A DNA stretch of 64,000 bases from Daucus carota subsp. sativus (taxonomy: Eukaryota; Streptophyta; Magnoliopsida; Apiales; Apiaceae), in the NCBI RefSeq assembly GCF_001625215.2, contig NC_030383.2:53874380-53938379 (forward strand). The letters run 5' to 3'. The position numbers and the translations under genes are program-made. The notes beneath the pieces were generated by a model. That model was not told where the DNA came from. It searched no databases and saw only the letters and a program-made list of their open reading frames with translations. Shown here piece by piece: positions 1 to 11,325 of this stretch. Numbering within the stretch: position 1 is the stretch's first letter; the number at the start of each line of letters is the position of its first letter.

Positions 1-2127
1 GCTCCCTCTTGTACCTAAAGGTCCAACAGATAAGCGATATGGTTAAGTTTTCCGCCAATATTTTCATCGTCTAGTTGGTATTGTTTTGGAATGTTTAGAA
101 CACAGTTAATTATGAATTTTTACCTTTGGAGTGAAGGTGATTCCTACTTGAATCTCTCCGCTATAATTTTGGTTGCTGTCAACAACACTATACTTTTGAG
201 GATGTAGTTGAGCACTTCCATTCTCTACACCTAATGCCAAAAGGTCTTTCAAGTATATCCTACAGAACAACATTAGAATAGTTGATTTAACATACTGAGG
301 ATAATAGCAGAACAACAAAGATAAAGTTCTACTTTGTCATTTGTTGGTGGGCGCTGTGGAATCGGCTCTGCTAAAACCTTAAGTTATTAGGATGATGACT
401 GACATGTTAATCGTTATCGCTCAAAACCTGTACTGGGTTTTAGAGCACTGAAAGTTCATCGATTTCATCGGTTTTCCAGAATCTTTTCTTGGTATTCATA
501 ATTCTTTAGGAATTGTTAGCTATTCAAGATTCTAAGTTGAAACTGTTAAAAATTCAAGTTTTACTGAACCATGTCTAATTTTACCGAACCATGTCTAATT
601 TTGCAGAATGAAACTTCACTGAATGAGTATATATATTGCAAGGGGCCAAAATATGGTTAATTGTGTAGCTCTAACACTATAAGATATATCCAGGTTTCTA
701 TGAGTTCTTACGTGGCCTGGCCGAGATGATCATCAGCAGAGAAGGTATCCTTGTCCATCACATTAAGGATGAGCTTGTATTGGTCATTTGCTCCCGGATA
801 CTCCACCCTAAAATTGAACTTCTCGTCCCACACTGGCTTAGTTCCCTGCCCTGTTTCATGAGACATGAAATACATTAATAAAGAAACTTCACAAACAAAC
901 ATATACATTTCTTGAAAATGGCGAGCTCCTTGGTATATAGTAATAGAAGTTTTATGCATTAATCTAAAAACAGCTCACAGTAAATACCAGAATTTTGTAA
1001 TAAATTCTCTACTCAAATACTAGCTTTAATCGCCTAAGATTTTACATAAGTACTTATTCATCAAGTTCGTGTGTGGGAAATCTGAGTGCCTACTTTCCGT
1101 TATCTGAGTCTGCATAAACTATAAACCAAAGAGGTAACCTTCTTGCATCCCCCAAACTGCTATCTCATCCCAACTTACACCAATCCAAACCAAGGCCGCG
1201 CCTAGGGCACCAATTTTAGAAATGTTAAACCTTCTAGTTTGTAACAATTCCACCCTCTTCAACATCTATTCACAAGATTTTGAGCTCTTGAACTATAGTT
1301 ACAAGGCCGAAATTCAGTAGACAGCTTTAATCAGAAGATCTAAACAATCATATTACTTCTATCAACACACCTCTCTTAACCAGCAAACTCAATGTTAATA
1401 AAAATTAACTGTACTTTTTCCGATGTTTCGCCTATAAAACCTGTGAAATACACAATTGTATCCTTCCTAAATGTGTTGTTAGAACATACCTCTGGCTACA
1501 CTGCTCTTCCGTTCCTGAGTTCTGTATTGTAATACAACATAGGGATCAATTCCCCCACCTACATGTAAGTATCTTGTAGTTAGATTTCTAACAATCACAT
1601 AAACAGATCAGAAGACGGTTAATTACTACTGTATTACAAGTTACAACTAATGCCTATGGTAAAGAAATGAACCATACGAAATTAAATATAACTCGAATCC
1701 AAGATCATAATCCATTTACCAGAAAACGTATAGATAACAATCTGACAAGTACTATATCCCAAAAATTTTATTTCTGCTAAAATTTGCATTAACAAAAAGC
1801 CTAAACTCTAAAGTTTATGCGTAGAAGAGGTCGAGGTTCAAAATTTTAGGGGTTGCAAATATGTGTGTGAGAATTTAGGTCGAGGTTCAAAGTTTTAGCC
1901 CTTGCAAATATGCCCGTGAAAATTTAAATTATATTTTACAGAGGTCAAGGTTTAAAGTTTTTAACAGATGTAAACGTGTCGCGTATCACGTAAATTACGG
2001 AATATAAACGTAGACAGAAAAACGCCAAGGAGAAACGGAAATATAAGAAGAACTTACTAAAGAGCTCGGTGCATTTGAGACCTCGAGCATTCAACAGCGT
2101 CACCTCCATAACTCCAATAGTCTTCAT
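1..2127 (-). CDS. C2-domain protein, ERG/PP16-like (3' end outside window)
   Basis: Exons on the minus strand: 2127-2058, 1558-1490, 850-712, 259-124 and 14-1 (continuing beyond the window). All borders are GT/AG and phases agree (1, 2, 2, 0 carried bases in turn). The 142 visible residues form a single C2 domain: MEVTLLNARGL strand, GGIDPYVVLQYRTQE with a calcium-loop Asp, KPVWDEKFNF, then NVMDKDTFSADDHLGQAT with the second Asp pair. Layout and size match plant small C2 proteins (rice ERG1/ERG3, pumpkin PP16, Arabidopsis At1g63220 type). These bind phospholipid in a Ca2+-dependent way and act at the plasma membrane or in phloem. The start is the first ATG of the exon and sits below a CT-rich leader at 2130-2150. 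Family assignment is by recalled similarity. Confidence 0.85.
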
Positions 2128-2511
2128 CTCTCTGGAAAATCTCTCTCTCTCAACTCAAAAATAATATTATGCTTTCAAGTTGTAATGTAATATCTCTCTG
2201 CTTAATTTATCACGGGACCTACGTACACGCTGGTTTAATACAGACTGCTAATATTATTTCTACACGTTATCTCTTGGTTTACTTTAACTTGGCAGTCATG
2301 AATGGAACGAGTCAACTATGAGCTTGTCATACAATAGCTCAACTGGGTCGATGGCGATTCATGATATTCATTTTATATTCCATGCCATCGCAAGTTTCGC
2401 AACCAAAGAAGAATCCAACTAGTCAATCAAAAGAATGCGCGAATATAGTCCAAGTAAATTTACGTCCACAAAGATCATCAAAAAATTGTTAATTTTTTTT
2501 ATTTAGTTTTA
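2128..2511. other. Upstream region of the C2 gene
   Basis: This holds the CT-rich leader (2130-2150, reading tctctctctc) and then ordinary promoter-type AT-rich DNA up to the foldback element. No ORF or RNA gene was seen. Confidence 0.4.
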
Positions 2512-3992
2512 CATAATTGCTAAATGCAATTCAAAATTGCTTAATGCAGTTCACTGAAATTACTGTTTAATCCTTGTATGATGATATCTGTTAAATGACA
2601 TGTATATGCATCGATGTGAACATTAATTACTCACGTCATTTTCATTTATGTGCACAGACCTCAGTATTTGTTGGAAACATTTGTTCTCGCTCTACTATTG
2701 TAAAAATCATGATGCGTGTTTATATATTATTTATTCACTTTTTGTGTATTGATAATCTTTAAAAATAAATAAAATTTCATTCTTTACATTTGGTTATATG
2801 AAGTTTTAATTTTTAGTCTATTTTCATAATATTTAGATGAATGGTTCAAAATATCTATAATTTTCGGTTAAAAATGTATTTGTGATAGGTCATTTTTTAA
2901 AGATTAATGTATAGATTATGATGTTGAATATACTTTCATATCATAATATACTTTATTTTAATAATTTTATACGTAAAAGATCAAAAAATTTATTTAGATA
3001 AAATAATTATATATATTATAATAAATTCATATTTCAGATTATTGAAGATAAATTTTTTGAGCAAATCAAATCATACTCACTACAGCTTTAAATATCTTTA
3101 AATATCTGTTTTTTTTAATTTTTAACATATATAATATAAGTTTTGACTATATAGTTGAAAATATTAATCTTAAAACTTTCATTTTTTGAATGAAAATATT
3201 ATAAAAAGGAATTTATTCTCAGAAAAAAAATATGAGAAAAAATATTTATGACTATGGTCAAAGAACTTTAGAATATGTGCTAAAAATTCAAAAGGTGGAT
3301 ATTCGAAACGGAAGGAATATATGTTATTTTTAAGAAAATTTAGAAGTTATAATTTAAGGATGATGAATATTTTTCTGATTTTTTAATTAAAAAATATATT
3401 TAATTAAAATACTTTTTGCAAATATTTGTTGTTATTAGCGCAATCATTATTGTACAAATTTCATAAGGTTAATAACCTTTGAAAAACAGAACTTGGAATT
3501 TATTATAATATCATGTAATTTAATTATTTTAATATTTTCATATAAAATTATAATAAATTATATATTATGAAATTAAAGTATATTCAACATTTTAATCTAA
3601 TATTAATTTTGAAAAATGACTTATCACAAATACAAAAATGAAATTTTAATAAAAAATTTACAGTTATTTTAAACCATTTAACTAACTATTATACCTAAAA
3701 TAAAACTTAATTTGCTTTTACAAATTTATCAATAAAATTAAAAGTGAATAAATAAAAAAAGTAAATACACATAATGGGAATACGAGAACAAATGTCGTTT
3801 AAAATACAAAATGAAAACAATCTGTGCACATAAATTAAAACAGGTGAGTAATTAATGGCTAATGCTCACATTAATGCATATGATTCAGACTAAGCACTCA
3901 GTACTCATGTACATGTATGCTATCACACATGGATTAAACAGTAATTTAGCTGAACTGCATTAAGCAATTTTGAATTGCATTTAGCAACACTC
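2512..3992. mobile_element. Long-TIR foldback element, MULE-like, non-autonomous
   Basis: The two halves are inverted copies. The left arm from 2512 and the reverse complement of the right arm from 3992 both read TTGCTAAATGCAATTC, then continue as near copies (GCTTAATGCAGTTCA, ATTACTGTTTAATCC, TTAATTACTCAC, TTATGTGCACAGA) for about 450-500 bp each. The flanks carry the direct repeat TAGTTTTA at 2504-2511 and 3993-4000, a convincing target-site duplication (9 bp if one mismatch is allowed). Long TIRs with an 8-9 bp duplication fit the Mutator superfamily. The centre (about 3090-3325) holds what looks like a decayed Stowaway-type element and no transposase. Confidence 0.8.
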
Positions 3993-4000
3993 TAGTTTTA

Positions 4001-5293
4001 TCTTTCTCCCTTTAATTTTGATTTAATAATGTATTATCTCTGTTTATGAGACTGTGGCTGAGTTTAAAATAAATGTTTATTACTTAAAGTCAAAAAATAA
4101 ATGTTTATTTCTTAAAGTCAAAAAGTGAAATAGACGCTAGAAACAAGTTAAAAAGTGATTAAAATGTTTGGAAAAGAAGTAAAAGTTACACGACGACATG
4201 AATAGGTGATTGTTATAATTTATAAACTCAAAAACCGGATTTTTAAATGCGGTCAAACACCGCCTATATTAATTATTATAAGAATTTTGTATTCGGTGTT
4301 ATTTGTACAATTATAATGTGAGTAAATATGACTATATTATATTAGGAAATTTATAATAACATCTATATTTTCAATTTTTTCCCAAAAATACATTTAAAGT
4401 TACATATTTACATATGAGTTTGCAATATTAGTTAAAAACAGTTACCTTCTATATAAACCAATATATATAGAAAATACCATTTATAATTTAATATTTTGTC
4501 TAAAAATGTCATTCATAAATATCAATATCGAAGAATACTGTTAACAATTTTCAAAAAACTTCTCTTCAAAATAAATATAATTTACTTATCTTTGTATATT
4601 TCAATTTACTTTATAGTCAGTAAAATACTCTTCTGTCCTCTCATTTATTTACATTTTTTTAATTTGTTTGACACATATTTTAAGGTGCATTTCATAATTA
4701 ATTTTCAAAAATTTTCTTTTTGTATAAATATTTAAACAATAAACGTTTTTTCAAAAGAAAAACCAATTTAAAATATTTATGAAAATATATTTTATATAAG
4801 TTTAAAAATGTTGGGTGTTCACCCGTTACTAATATGGCTTAAAACTTTATAATTCTAAGATATTCTAGTCGAACCCTCGTGCTCTCCTAAATTCTTATTT
4901 TAAAACATTAGATTATAGTATGTTTTGTAGTGTTCGAGACCTAAACAAAATATTATGTAATATTTTTTAAAAATCACAAAATCGGATAATTCAGTATTAT
5001 TTGAAGAAATTGAAGTGACCAAATATTGATTGAGGTCGTTTGGGTAAATTAAAATATTAATTTTTTACTTAGACAAAATATTTGGAAAAGTTGCCAGACT
5101 CGACCTGTTAAAAGAGCTTCTGCGGATAAAAAATAGAAATTTCTCTTCAACAAACTGGCGCATTACTTACAGAAATCGGGTTCTTTGTCCAAAATACGTT
5201 TGTCCCCGTCGAGACGGGGGACTGAGGGAGTATATAATTAAAGTATATTCAGTTCATTCGTTTGTAATAAGCAATTCCAAATTTTGGGAGAAA
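4001..5293. other. AT-rich intergenic and promoter of first XH gene
   Basis: This is mostly unstructured AT-rich sequence; the 79-codon ORF at 4496-4735 looks like chance. Near the gene there is a perfect 7-bp hairpin (5204-5219) and a TATA-like TATATAAT at 5231-5238, about 56 bp before the ATG, implying a short leader. Confidence 0.5.
5231..5238 (+). promoter_or_regulatory. TATA-like box of first XH gene
   Basis: TATATAAT lies 56 bp upstream of the chosen ATG at 5294, a normal distance for a plant gene with a short leader. Assigned by position only. Confidence 0.4.
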
Positions 5294-8200
5294 ATGGAGA
5301 AAGATTTGGTAGAAGAACTAAAACAGGCTCGTAGACTAGTTGTGAGCTTAGCGAAAGAGGTTGATTTCAAGAATCAGAAGCTTTGGGAATTGGAGCGCAA
5401 GTTCAATGAGGCTTCTACTGCTTTGGGGAGAATGGTTGCTGAGAAAGATAAGCTCCATGAATCTTTTGCTGAAGGTTGTATCTATATTCTTCTATATTCT
5501 AGTAATGTATTAAAATTTTCCATCTGGGTCAATCTGAAAACTTGTTTTGATTGTGTTCTTGAAAGAAAGATGCCATTTTTTATTTTTTTTCTGATATTTT
5601 ATGGGCTAATTTGGTTATATGAGTTGGGTTTTTGTATTAGAATGTAAAGGATTTGTTTTTGAATTTGGGTGTTTTTGGTAGGCTTGATGTATGTTGAATT
5701 TGTTTCGACTATGAAATGACGATTGCTTGTTATGAATTTACGCAGAAATGAGGAAGATGCAGTTCATTAAACTAAAAAGCGAACAGTTAAAATATGAAAA
5801 AAAGTACTGGAGTATATGTCATCTAGCTGATCCTAACAACTTGTTTATAAGAAAGAAAATTCAATAGGTTGTCGGAATTTCATTATTTGATGTGTTATAT
5901 TAAGTGGGTTGTTTCTAGTAGATTGGAAATGATTTGATTTATGTTTGTTTACTTGTTCTTTGTTTTTGGATCGTTTAACAAACTTGAGAATAACATTGTT
6001 CACGTTATAAAGAAACACTCTGCAAGCCTGACCCAGCAGCCCGAATTCAGAAGGCATATGAAACTTACTGTTGAGTGTTGACAGCTTGGATGCGTACCAA
6101 CTAAATTGTTTTGATAATCACATTCAGCCATTGATGACCCTCAATCCAAATCAATGCCTCTTTGATACCAATTATTTTAGCAATCTCAGGTTGTACGTAC
6201 CTGACCCATTTTACAAATAGTATTTGCTTTTAACAGCTAACTGACCATCATGTCCTCTGTCCAAGTAATCAATATCGAACGTACCTTCTTGCTCAAAAAT
6301 TGCCCCAGCGACGTGTACTTTGATCTGATTTTCTGCTATTGCAGTCCAATGCTCATATACCTTATCATCTTTAGTATTGGATAACAAAGATTCCCCTTTT
6401 CTTGATTTAGCAAAATTGTATTGATCAAGAGCAACTCTTGCTGATTGAACAACGAAAGCGGCAGTAGATTTCTTTTGCTTCCAAAAATACCTCATTTGTC
6501 CATATACACCAACAAACCATGGCGGCCACCTCCAGCTGCACTGGACCAGCTATGCTTGATAGCTCCATGAACCATTGGCGAAATTCTGTCTCATTTCTTT
6601 GGTTGAAAATTGATCTATTCCAACTGGCCCGAGCAGAAGAACAGCCAAATAAAGCATGAAACTTGGTTTCATCAGCAGCGTAGCAGAGAGAACAAATACT
6701 ACTAACAGGCACATGTTTTTTTTGGAGTTGTACACAGGTTGGTAATGAATTTGTTGCAGCTAGCCAGAGAAAAATTTCAAACTTTAAGATTTATCTTCGA
6801 GTTCCATAACATTCTCCAAAAACCAGCTGTATTATTCAAAGATTACCTCCCATTTAAATTTTCCAGATGCTTGTAGGGCCATATGCACTTTTAACAGAAT
6901 AACGTGCATCCTTTTCAAATTTCAAAGACCAGTAAACAAGCTCAGAAGACGCTCTGAGCTGAATAGACATGATCTCTGGTCCCTTTCCTGAAACAGATCT
7001 TTGATAAGATCAGCATCCCATTCTCTTCTGCCTTCCTTCATAAGGCAATTCACAGTAGCCTCTATCAACCCTGCATGAGAAGAAATGATGAAAGAATTAT
7101 TTATGTCAGGTAACCAAGGGTCATTCAGTACATTGACTAACATACCTGCTCCAAGACTTTTCACACAAGGCTTGGATTATTTCCCAATTTCGCAGTGATA
7201 AAATGGTCCTTGAATATTTTCTCTACAAGTGAATCCTCCTTTACTAACAGCCTTCAACCTTGTTACGAACTATGTACTTCGTGTTTGACATGATCGTATT
7301 TAGTTTTGCAGAAATGAGGAAGATGCAGTTCATTGAGCTAAAAAGTGGACAGTTAAAATATGAAAAAATTATATATGTCATCTGGATGATTCTAAAACTT
7401 CTTTATAAGAAATTATTTTTCATTAAATTGTCAAAATCTCATGATCTGATGTGTTATAATACGTCGGTTCTTTCTAGTATATTGTAAAAGATTTATGACT
7501 GTTTACATGTACTATATTTTGGGTCTTTTCAGTAGGCTTGAAGTATGATTGAATTTTTTTTTTTTAGTCTTGTCCAGGAACAAAAATTGCTTGTTTTGTG
7601 CATTTTTTCGCATATATTGATATTGTACAAGAACTATATTCTGAGTTTTTGAACATGATTGTTGGTTTTGCAGAGATGAGGAAGATGCAGTTCATTGAGC
7701 AAAAAAGTGAACAGCTGAAATATGAATCAGAGTGTAAAATAAAGAAGATTCAATCAAATGGGGTAGAAAATGAAAAGCTGATACAAGATTTGTTCTATAA
7801 ACAGAAAGAACTTGAGCAGCAAAAATCAGAATTGGATAAGCGAGAAGCGGAATTTGAAGTCGAGCGTAAAAAATTTCTGGCCGAAAAGGAAAAGGTAAGG
7901 CTATTATCTTGTATACATGGACATTCCAAAATGTGTCTGTCCGTGTAATGTACATTATATATAATGGCAGTTAGATTAGTTAAGAAATTTAGGTCTGGAA
8001 GAGATGGTTTCTACTTTCTACCAATATACCATTTTGGAGATAGAAGTGTTCTTGTGCTATTCTCAACTTTACTCTTAAAAAGTTATCCTGTTTTTATTGG
8101 GATTTTTGAATATTAATGTCAAGAGAATATGGTGCGGTCAAAATTGTTCCTTTATTTTGTGCATATGATTTTCATTGTTCTCATGTAATGTGTTCTCGTG

Positions 8201-10286
8201 TCTGTTTTGTGTTGATTGTAACTTATAAATTTATTTATTTTCTTGTCAAATATGATACTTTTACATGCCATGCCGAGAGAGATAAATTTGGTTTTGTTTT
8301 CCTCGGTGAAAATCTGTTAGTATTTACTCAGTTCCTTCAAAACACCCTGAAATATTTCCAAGAATAGTCGTACCTGACCCCTCACCTCTGAATAATTTAC
8401 TAGCAATCTGATTGCTTTTAGCGGCTAAAGCTTTCAGTTTTACATTCTCTATCAAACATTGATATATTAAGCCTTTTCTACCAAAACTATTTCTTAGGTC
8501 TTGAGGAAAAAAGTTGCTTCCGGTATCTATATTCTTATTAAGCTTACAGTCTAATAACATCTAAATAATCTTGTAACATGTCTCATTTGTATTATCGGAT
8601 GCAGCTGAAATCTCAAGTTCCTCTTGAGGGTGACTATAACATGACATTCCAGATAGAGGATCTAATGTCAGAGTTGGCCGAAAAGACTGAGGAATTGAAT
8701 GATATGGAAGTTCTAAACCAAACTCTTATTATGAAAGAGCACATGAGCAATGATCAGTTACAGGAGGCGCGCAAAGAATTATTAAATGTGAGACTAATGG
8801 ATTCTGATTTTCTTAAATATGTTTCATTTTTTGGGTTTTAGTGATTCTATAAAACATATAATTATTTAGCTATAGTAAATCATATCAAGTTTTCTATTCA
8901 AAGCTAACATCCTAAGTGTATGTGCAGGTTTTACCAGATCTTACAGATAGTTCTGTAGTTGGAGTCAAGAGGATGGGAGAGGTTAATCAAAAACCCTTTC
9001 AAGACGCGTGCTTGCAGAAATTCTCAATTGAAGAAGCAGAGATGAGAGCTATGGAGCTAAGCTCATTATGGCAGATCAAGGTCAATAATTCAAACTGGCA
9101 TCCTTTTAAGCAAGTCTTTAAAGATGAGAAGTTGCAGGTACGGAAATTTCCACTTTTTTCAACTCATTGTTGTACATCATGATCCGTCTTTTAAGTGTTG
9201 AAGATTTCCAATTGCAGGAGCCCTATATGATAATTTCTCTTTTCATGTCTTTCTTTTGGCAATTAATTTAGCGGTTCCAACTTGAAAAAGTCATACGTAG
9301 TTCCTTATATATCCCCGTGTGTCCGCAAATCAAATGTCTGATTGAATTAGTTGATAAGGACCTGGTTCATCCTTTCTAGTTCTGTCAAAAATCAAGTTTA
9401 GGGATTAGACTAATGGAAATTGCAAGTGACAGGGTGGAAGAGTGATGGATGATCTATGTTTACGAATAGCATTACGTCTGTAAGATGTAGGAAGTATTTA
9501 GCTTTGTCAGACTCTTACACTATATTATTTATAATTTTTAGTAGCAAAAACAAAGTGTAATACGCGAGCAGAAAACATCACACATATTTGTCTCCAGAGT
9601 AACTGATCTTTCAATTCCAAAAAGTTTATATTAGATCCGGGAACTTGTGTCGCTAACTACCACCGTTATCATCAAAATATGTGCTTTTCTATCTATGTCA
9701 CTTTTATTAGACAATAGCTTAACAGCTAGTTTTGCCAAACACTTTGATTCGAAATAGCTAAAACTCACTGCTTGTAACAGCTCCATTTTGTAGCCACAAC
9801 TCACAGCTATAGCTAGTTACGTAATATCTGGCACTCAAATCTTGATTTATCACTCATATCTGTTGGTTTGTTTATTTTTTTACAAATAAGGGTTTATGGA
9901 TCCTTTTGCATTTGACTCTAATTTAGGAAAACTTAACCCTCATTTTAAGCATCATGTTAGTAGCGAAACAAGAAGTTGCTTATCTACTATTGTACTAAGG
10001 TCCTATATCATTGTGCCATGGTTTATTTACTATTTCCTCCAAACTGCAGGAAATGATTGATGAAAATGATCAAGAATTACAAGAATTGAGAAATCAATGG
10101 GGGGACGCAGCTTATGAATCTGTAGTGAAGGCATTGTTGGAGCTGAACGAATATAATCCAAGTGGGAGGTACGTAGTTTCAGAGCTTTGGAACTACAAGG
10201 AATGTAGGAAAGCTACTCTAAAAGAGGTGATTGTTTGCTTAGTCCAGCAATTGAAGTCTCTCAAGTCGCTTAAGAGGAGAAGATGA
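5294..10286 (+). CDS. Coiled-coil XH-domain protein, IDN2/FDM-related, copy A
   Basis: Proposed exons: 5294-5474, 7674-7894, 8605-8787, 8928-9137, 10050-10286 (343 aa; phases 1, 0, 0, 0; all GT/AG). Residues 1 to about 195 are charged heptad-like coiled coil. From about residue 205 comes an XH domain: VKRMGEVNQKPF, LSSLWQIKVNNSNWHPFK, then LLELNEYNPSGRYVV, ELWNYKE and a basic tail. This matches the C-terminus of Arabidopsis IDN2 and FDM1-5, which form complexes through XH and act with AGO4/Pol V in RNA-directed DNA methylation. The zf-XS and XS (RNA-binding) domains of those proteins are absent, and nothing like them precedes the ATG. It may be an XH-only partner or a truncated relic. It is the tandem paralogue of the gene at 11326-16008. 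Alternative: one of two upstream exon-2 copies (5746, 7312) is used instead. Confidence 0.75.
5746..5990 (+). pseudogene. Decayed copy 1 of exon 2 of XH gene A
   Basis: After a CAG acceptor at 5743-5745 comes the exon start MRKMQFIKLKSEQLKYE, nearly identical to the functional exon at 7674 (MRKMQFIEQKSEQLKYE). It then runs into sequence without the rest of the coiled coil. A GT follows the A-run (AAAAAAGTACTG), but splicing there leaves phase 2 and would break the frame. The following about 180 bp also matches the sequence after copy 2, so exon and intron were duplicated together. Confidence 0.7.
5990..7170 (-). mobile_element. LINE-type retrotransposon fragment (zf-RVT and RNase H part)
   Basis: On the minus strand, broken reading frames show in order: a pre-zf stretch (VNVLNDPWLPDINNS, 7100s), a reverse-transcriptase zinc-binding motif (CSLCYAADETKFHALFGCSSA, about 6640-6700), a linker (about 6420-6490) and the start of an RNase H domain (IKVHVAGAIFEQEG, about 6285-6330), continuing as GIKEALIWIEGHQW near 6130. 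This order is that of plant LINE ORF2 C-termini. Stops and frame changes show it is dead. It sits antisense in intron 1 of XH gene A, between exon-2 copies 1 and 2, so it probably inserted after the duplication. Confidence 0.7.
7255..7550 (+). pseudogene. Decayed copy 2 of exon 2 of XH gene A
   Basis: CAG acceptor at 7309-7311, then MRKMQFIELKSGQLKYEK, after which the frame runs on without a usable GT donor. The preceding intron end (ACTATGTACTTCGTGTTTGA) resembles the one before the functional exon, and the following about 200 bp resembles that after copy 1. Together with 5746 and 7674 this gives three tandem exon-2 units. Confidence 0.7.
8320..8600. other. Intron 2 segment, unidentified
   Basis: A 78-codon minus-strand ORF (8324-8560) crosses this intron. 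I recognise no domain and cannot tell whether it is a transposon relic or chance. Confidence 0.2.
9138..10049. other. Long last intron of XH gene A
   Basis: 912-bp intron. No ORF, TIR or tandem repeat that I could support. Confidence 0.5.
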
Positions 10287-11325
10287 TCGGTGATGGTATA
10301 CATCACAGGGCGGGCTCTAGTATGTCAAAGTAATTGACATACAGTAGCCGCCATAACCGAGCCTCGAGAGCACAGCTGGAATGTTGTCTAAGTTGTAAAC
10401 TAGATAATGGTGGTTGTAATCTAGATTGTAGTAGCTGTATATTAGTGTTAACATGGTTGCTGATATGTTGGATTTTCGCTTATTAAGCTGTCTTAGGATG
10501 TGAAACCCTGCTGTTATATTCTTTTATGAGAACTTTTTTCTTATACATTGACAATTTCTTGACTAGAATGTTTGATTTTACCCATTTAATAATGTACATG
10601 ATAATTGCTAATTTCCATAACCCATTTTATATATTTACCCTATCGTTTTACATACATCCGTGAATGTAATATGTGAAATATAATAATTCTAAATGTCATG
10701 ATTTCATGGAGATTACAGTGATGAAGCGGGTCCGGGTTCTTTTTGACCCGACTAAAGCCAAGCTCCACGAGGAAGTAATAAAGAATCAAAGGTACAAAAA
10801 GTATAACCCATAATTTCATTTCACATAATCTTGTACTTGTATTAACACATTTAATTTGTTGATTTGATCTGAACCCTTCATTTGTTTGTATAGATTGCAT
10901 GAGACAAAACCCATGAACTAAAATTTGAATTTGGTGCAGAGAAATTTGGGTTTTTTTTTACATTGTGAAGATTACTCTGTATTAGCTCTATATTATACAC
11001 TATTGCTTTAAGCATTTGGGATTTGCTGGTGAGTTTTCGCACATCGTTAGGCGGGAGTTGTATGATATGATTACACAACACGTTAAATTAAGTTTGTGCA
11101 TGACTTAAAATTGGATGTTAGTTCTGGTTTTTATACTGTTGTTTGTATTGTGACGTGATTTTAGAGTTCTTGGAAAATGAAGCATGAGTTCTTGATATAA
11201 ACTTCTGATATGTTAGGTTGTTTCATTTTAATGCAGATGTAAATTGTCGTGTCATGGGTAAGATATATTTATGCTTCTGAAAAAGAAGTTCTTTGTGTTG
11301 TTTTTTGGTGTCTCTTCAGGTATAT
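10287..11325. other. Intergenic region between the two XH genes
   Basis: 3' flank of gene A and leader of gene B. A 5' UTR intron for gene B is likely, because a pyrimidine-rich CTCTTCAG acceptor-like site (11313-11320) lies just before the ATG. No other gene seen. Confidence 0.4.

Noticed and set aside
5845-7165. Host genes on the minus strand in the intron of XH gene A
   Set aside because: The frames are broken and match the C-terminal part of LINE ORF2 (zinc-binding plus RNase H).
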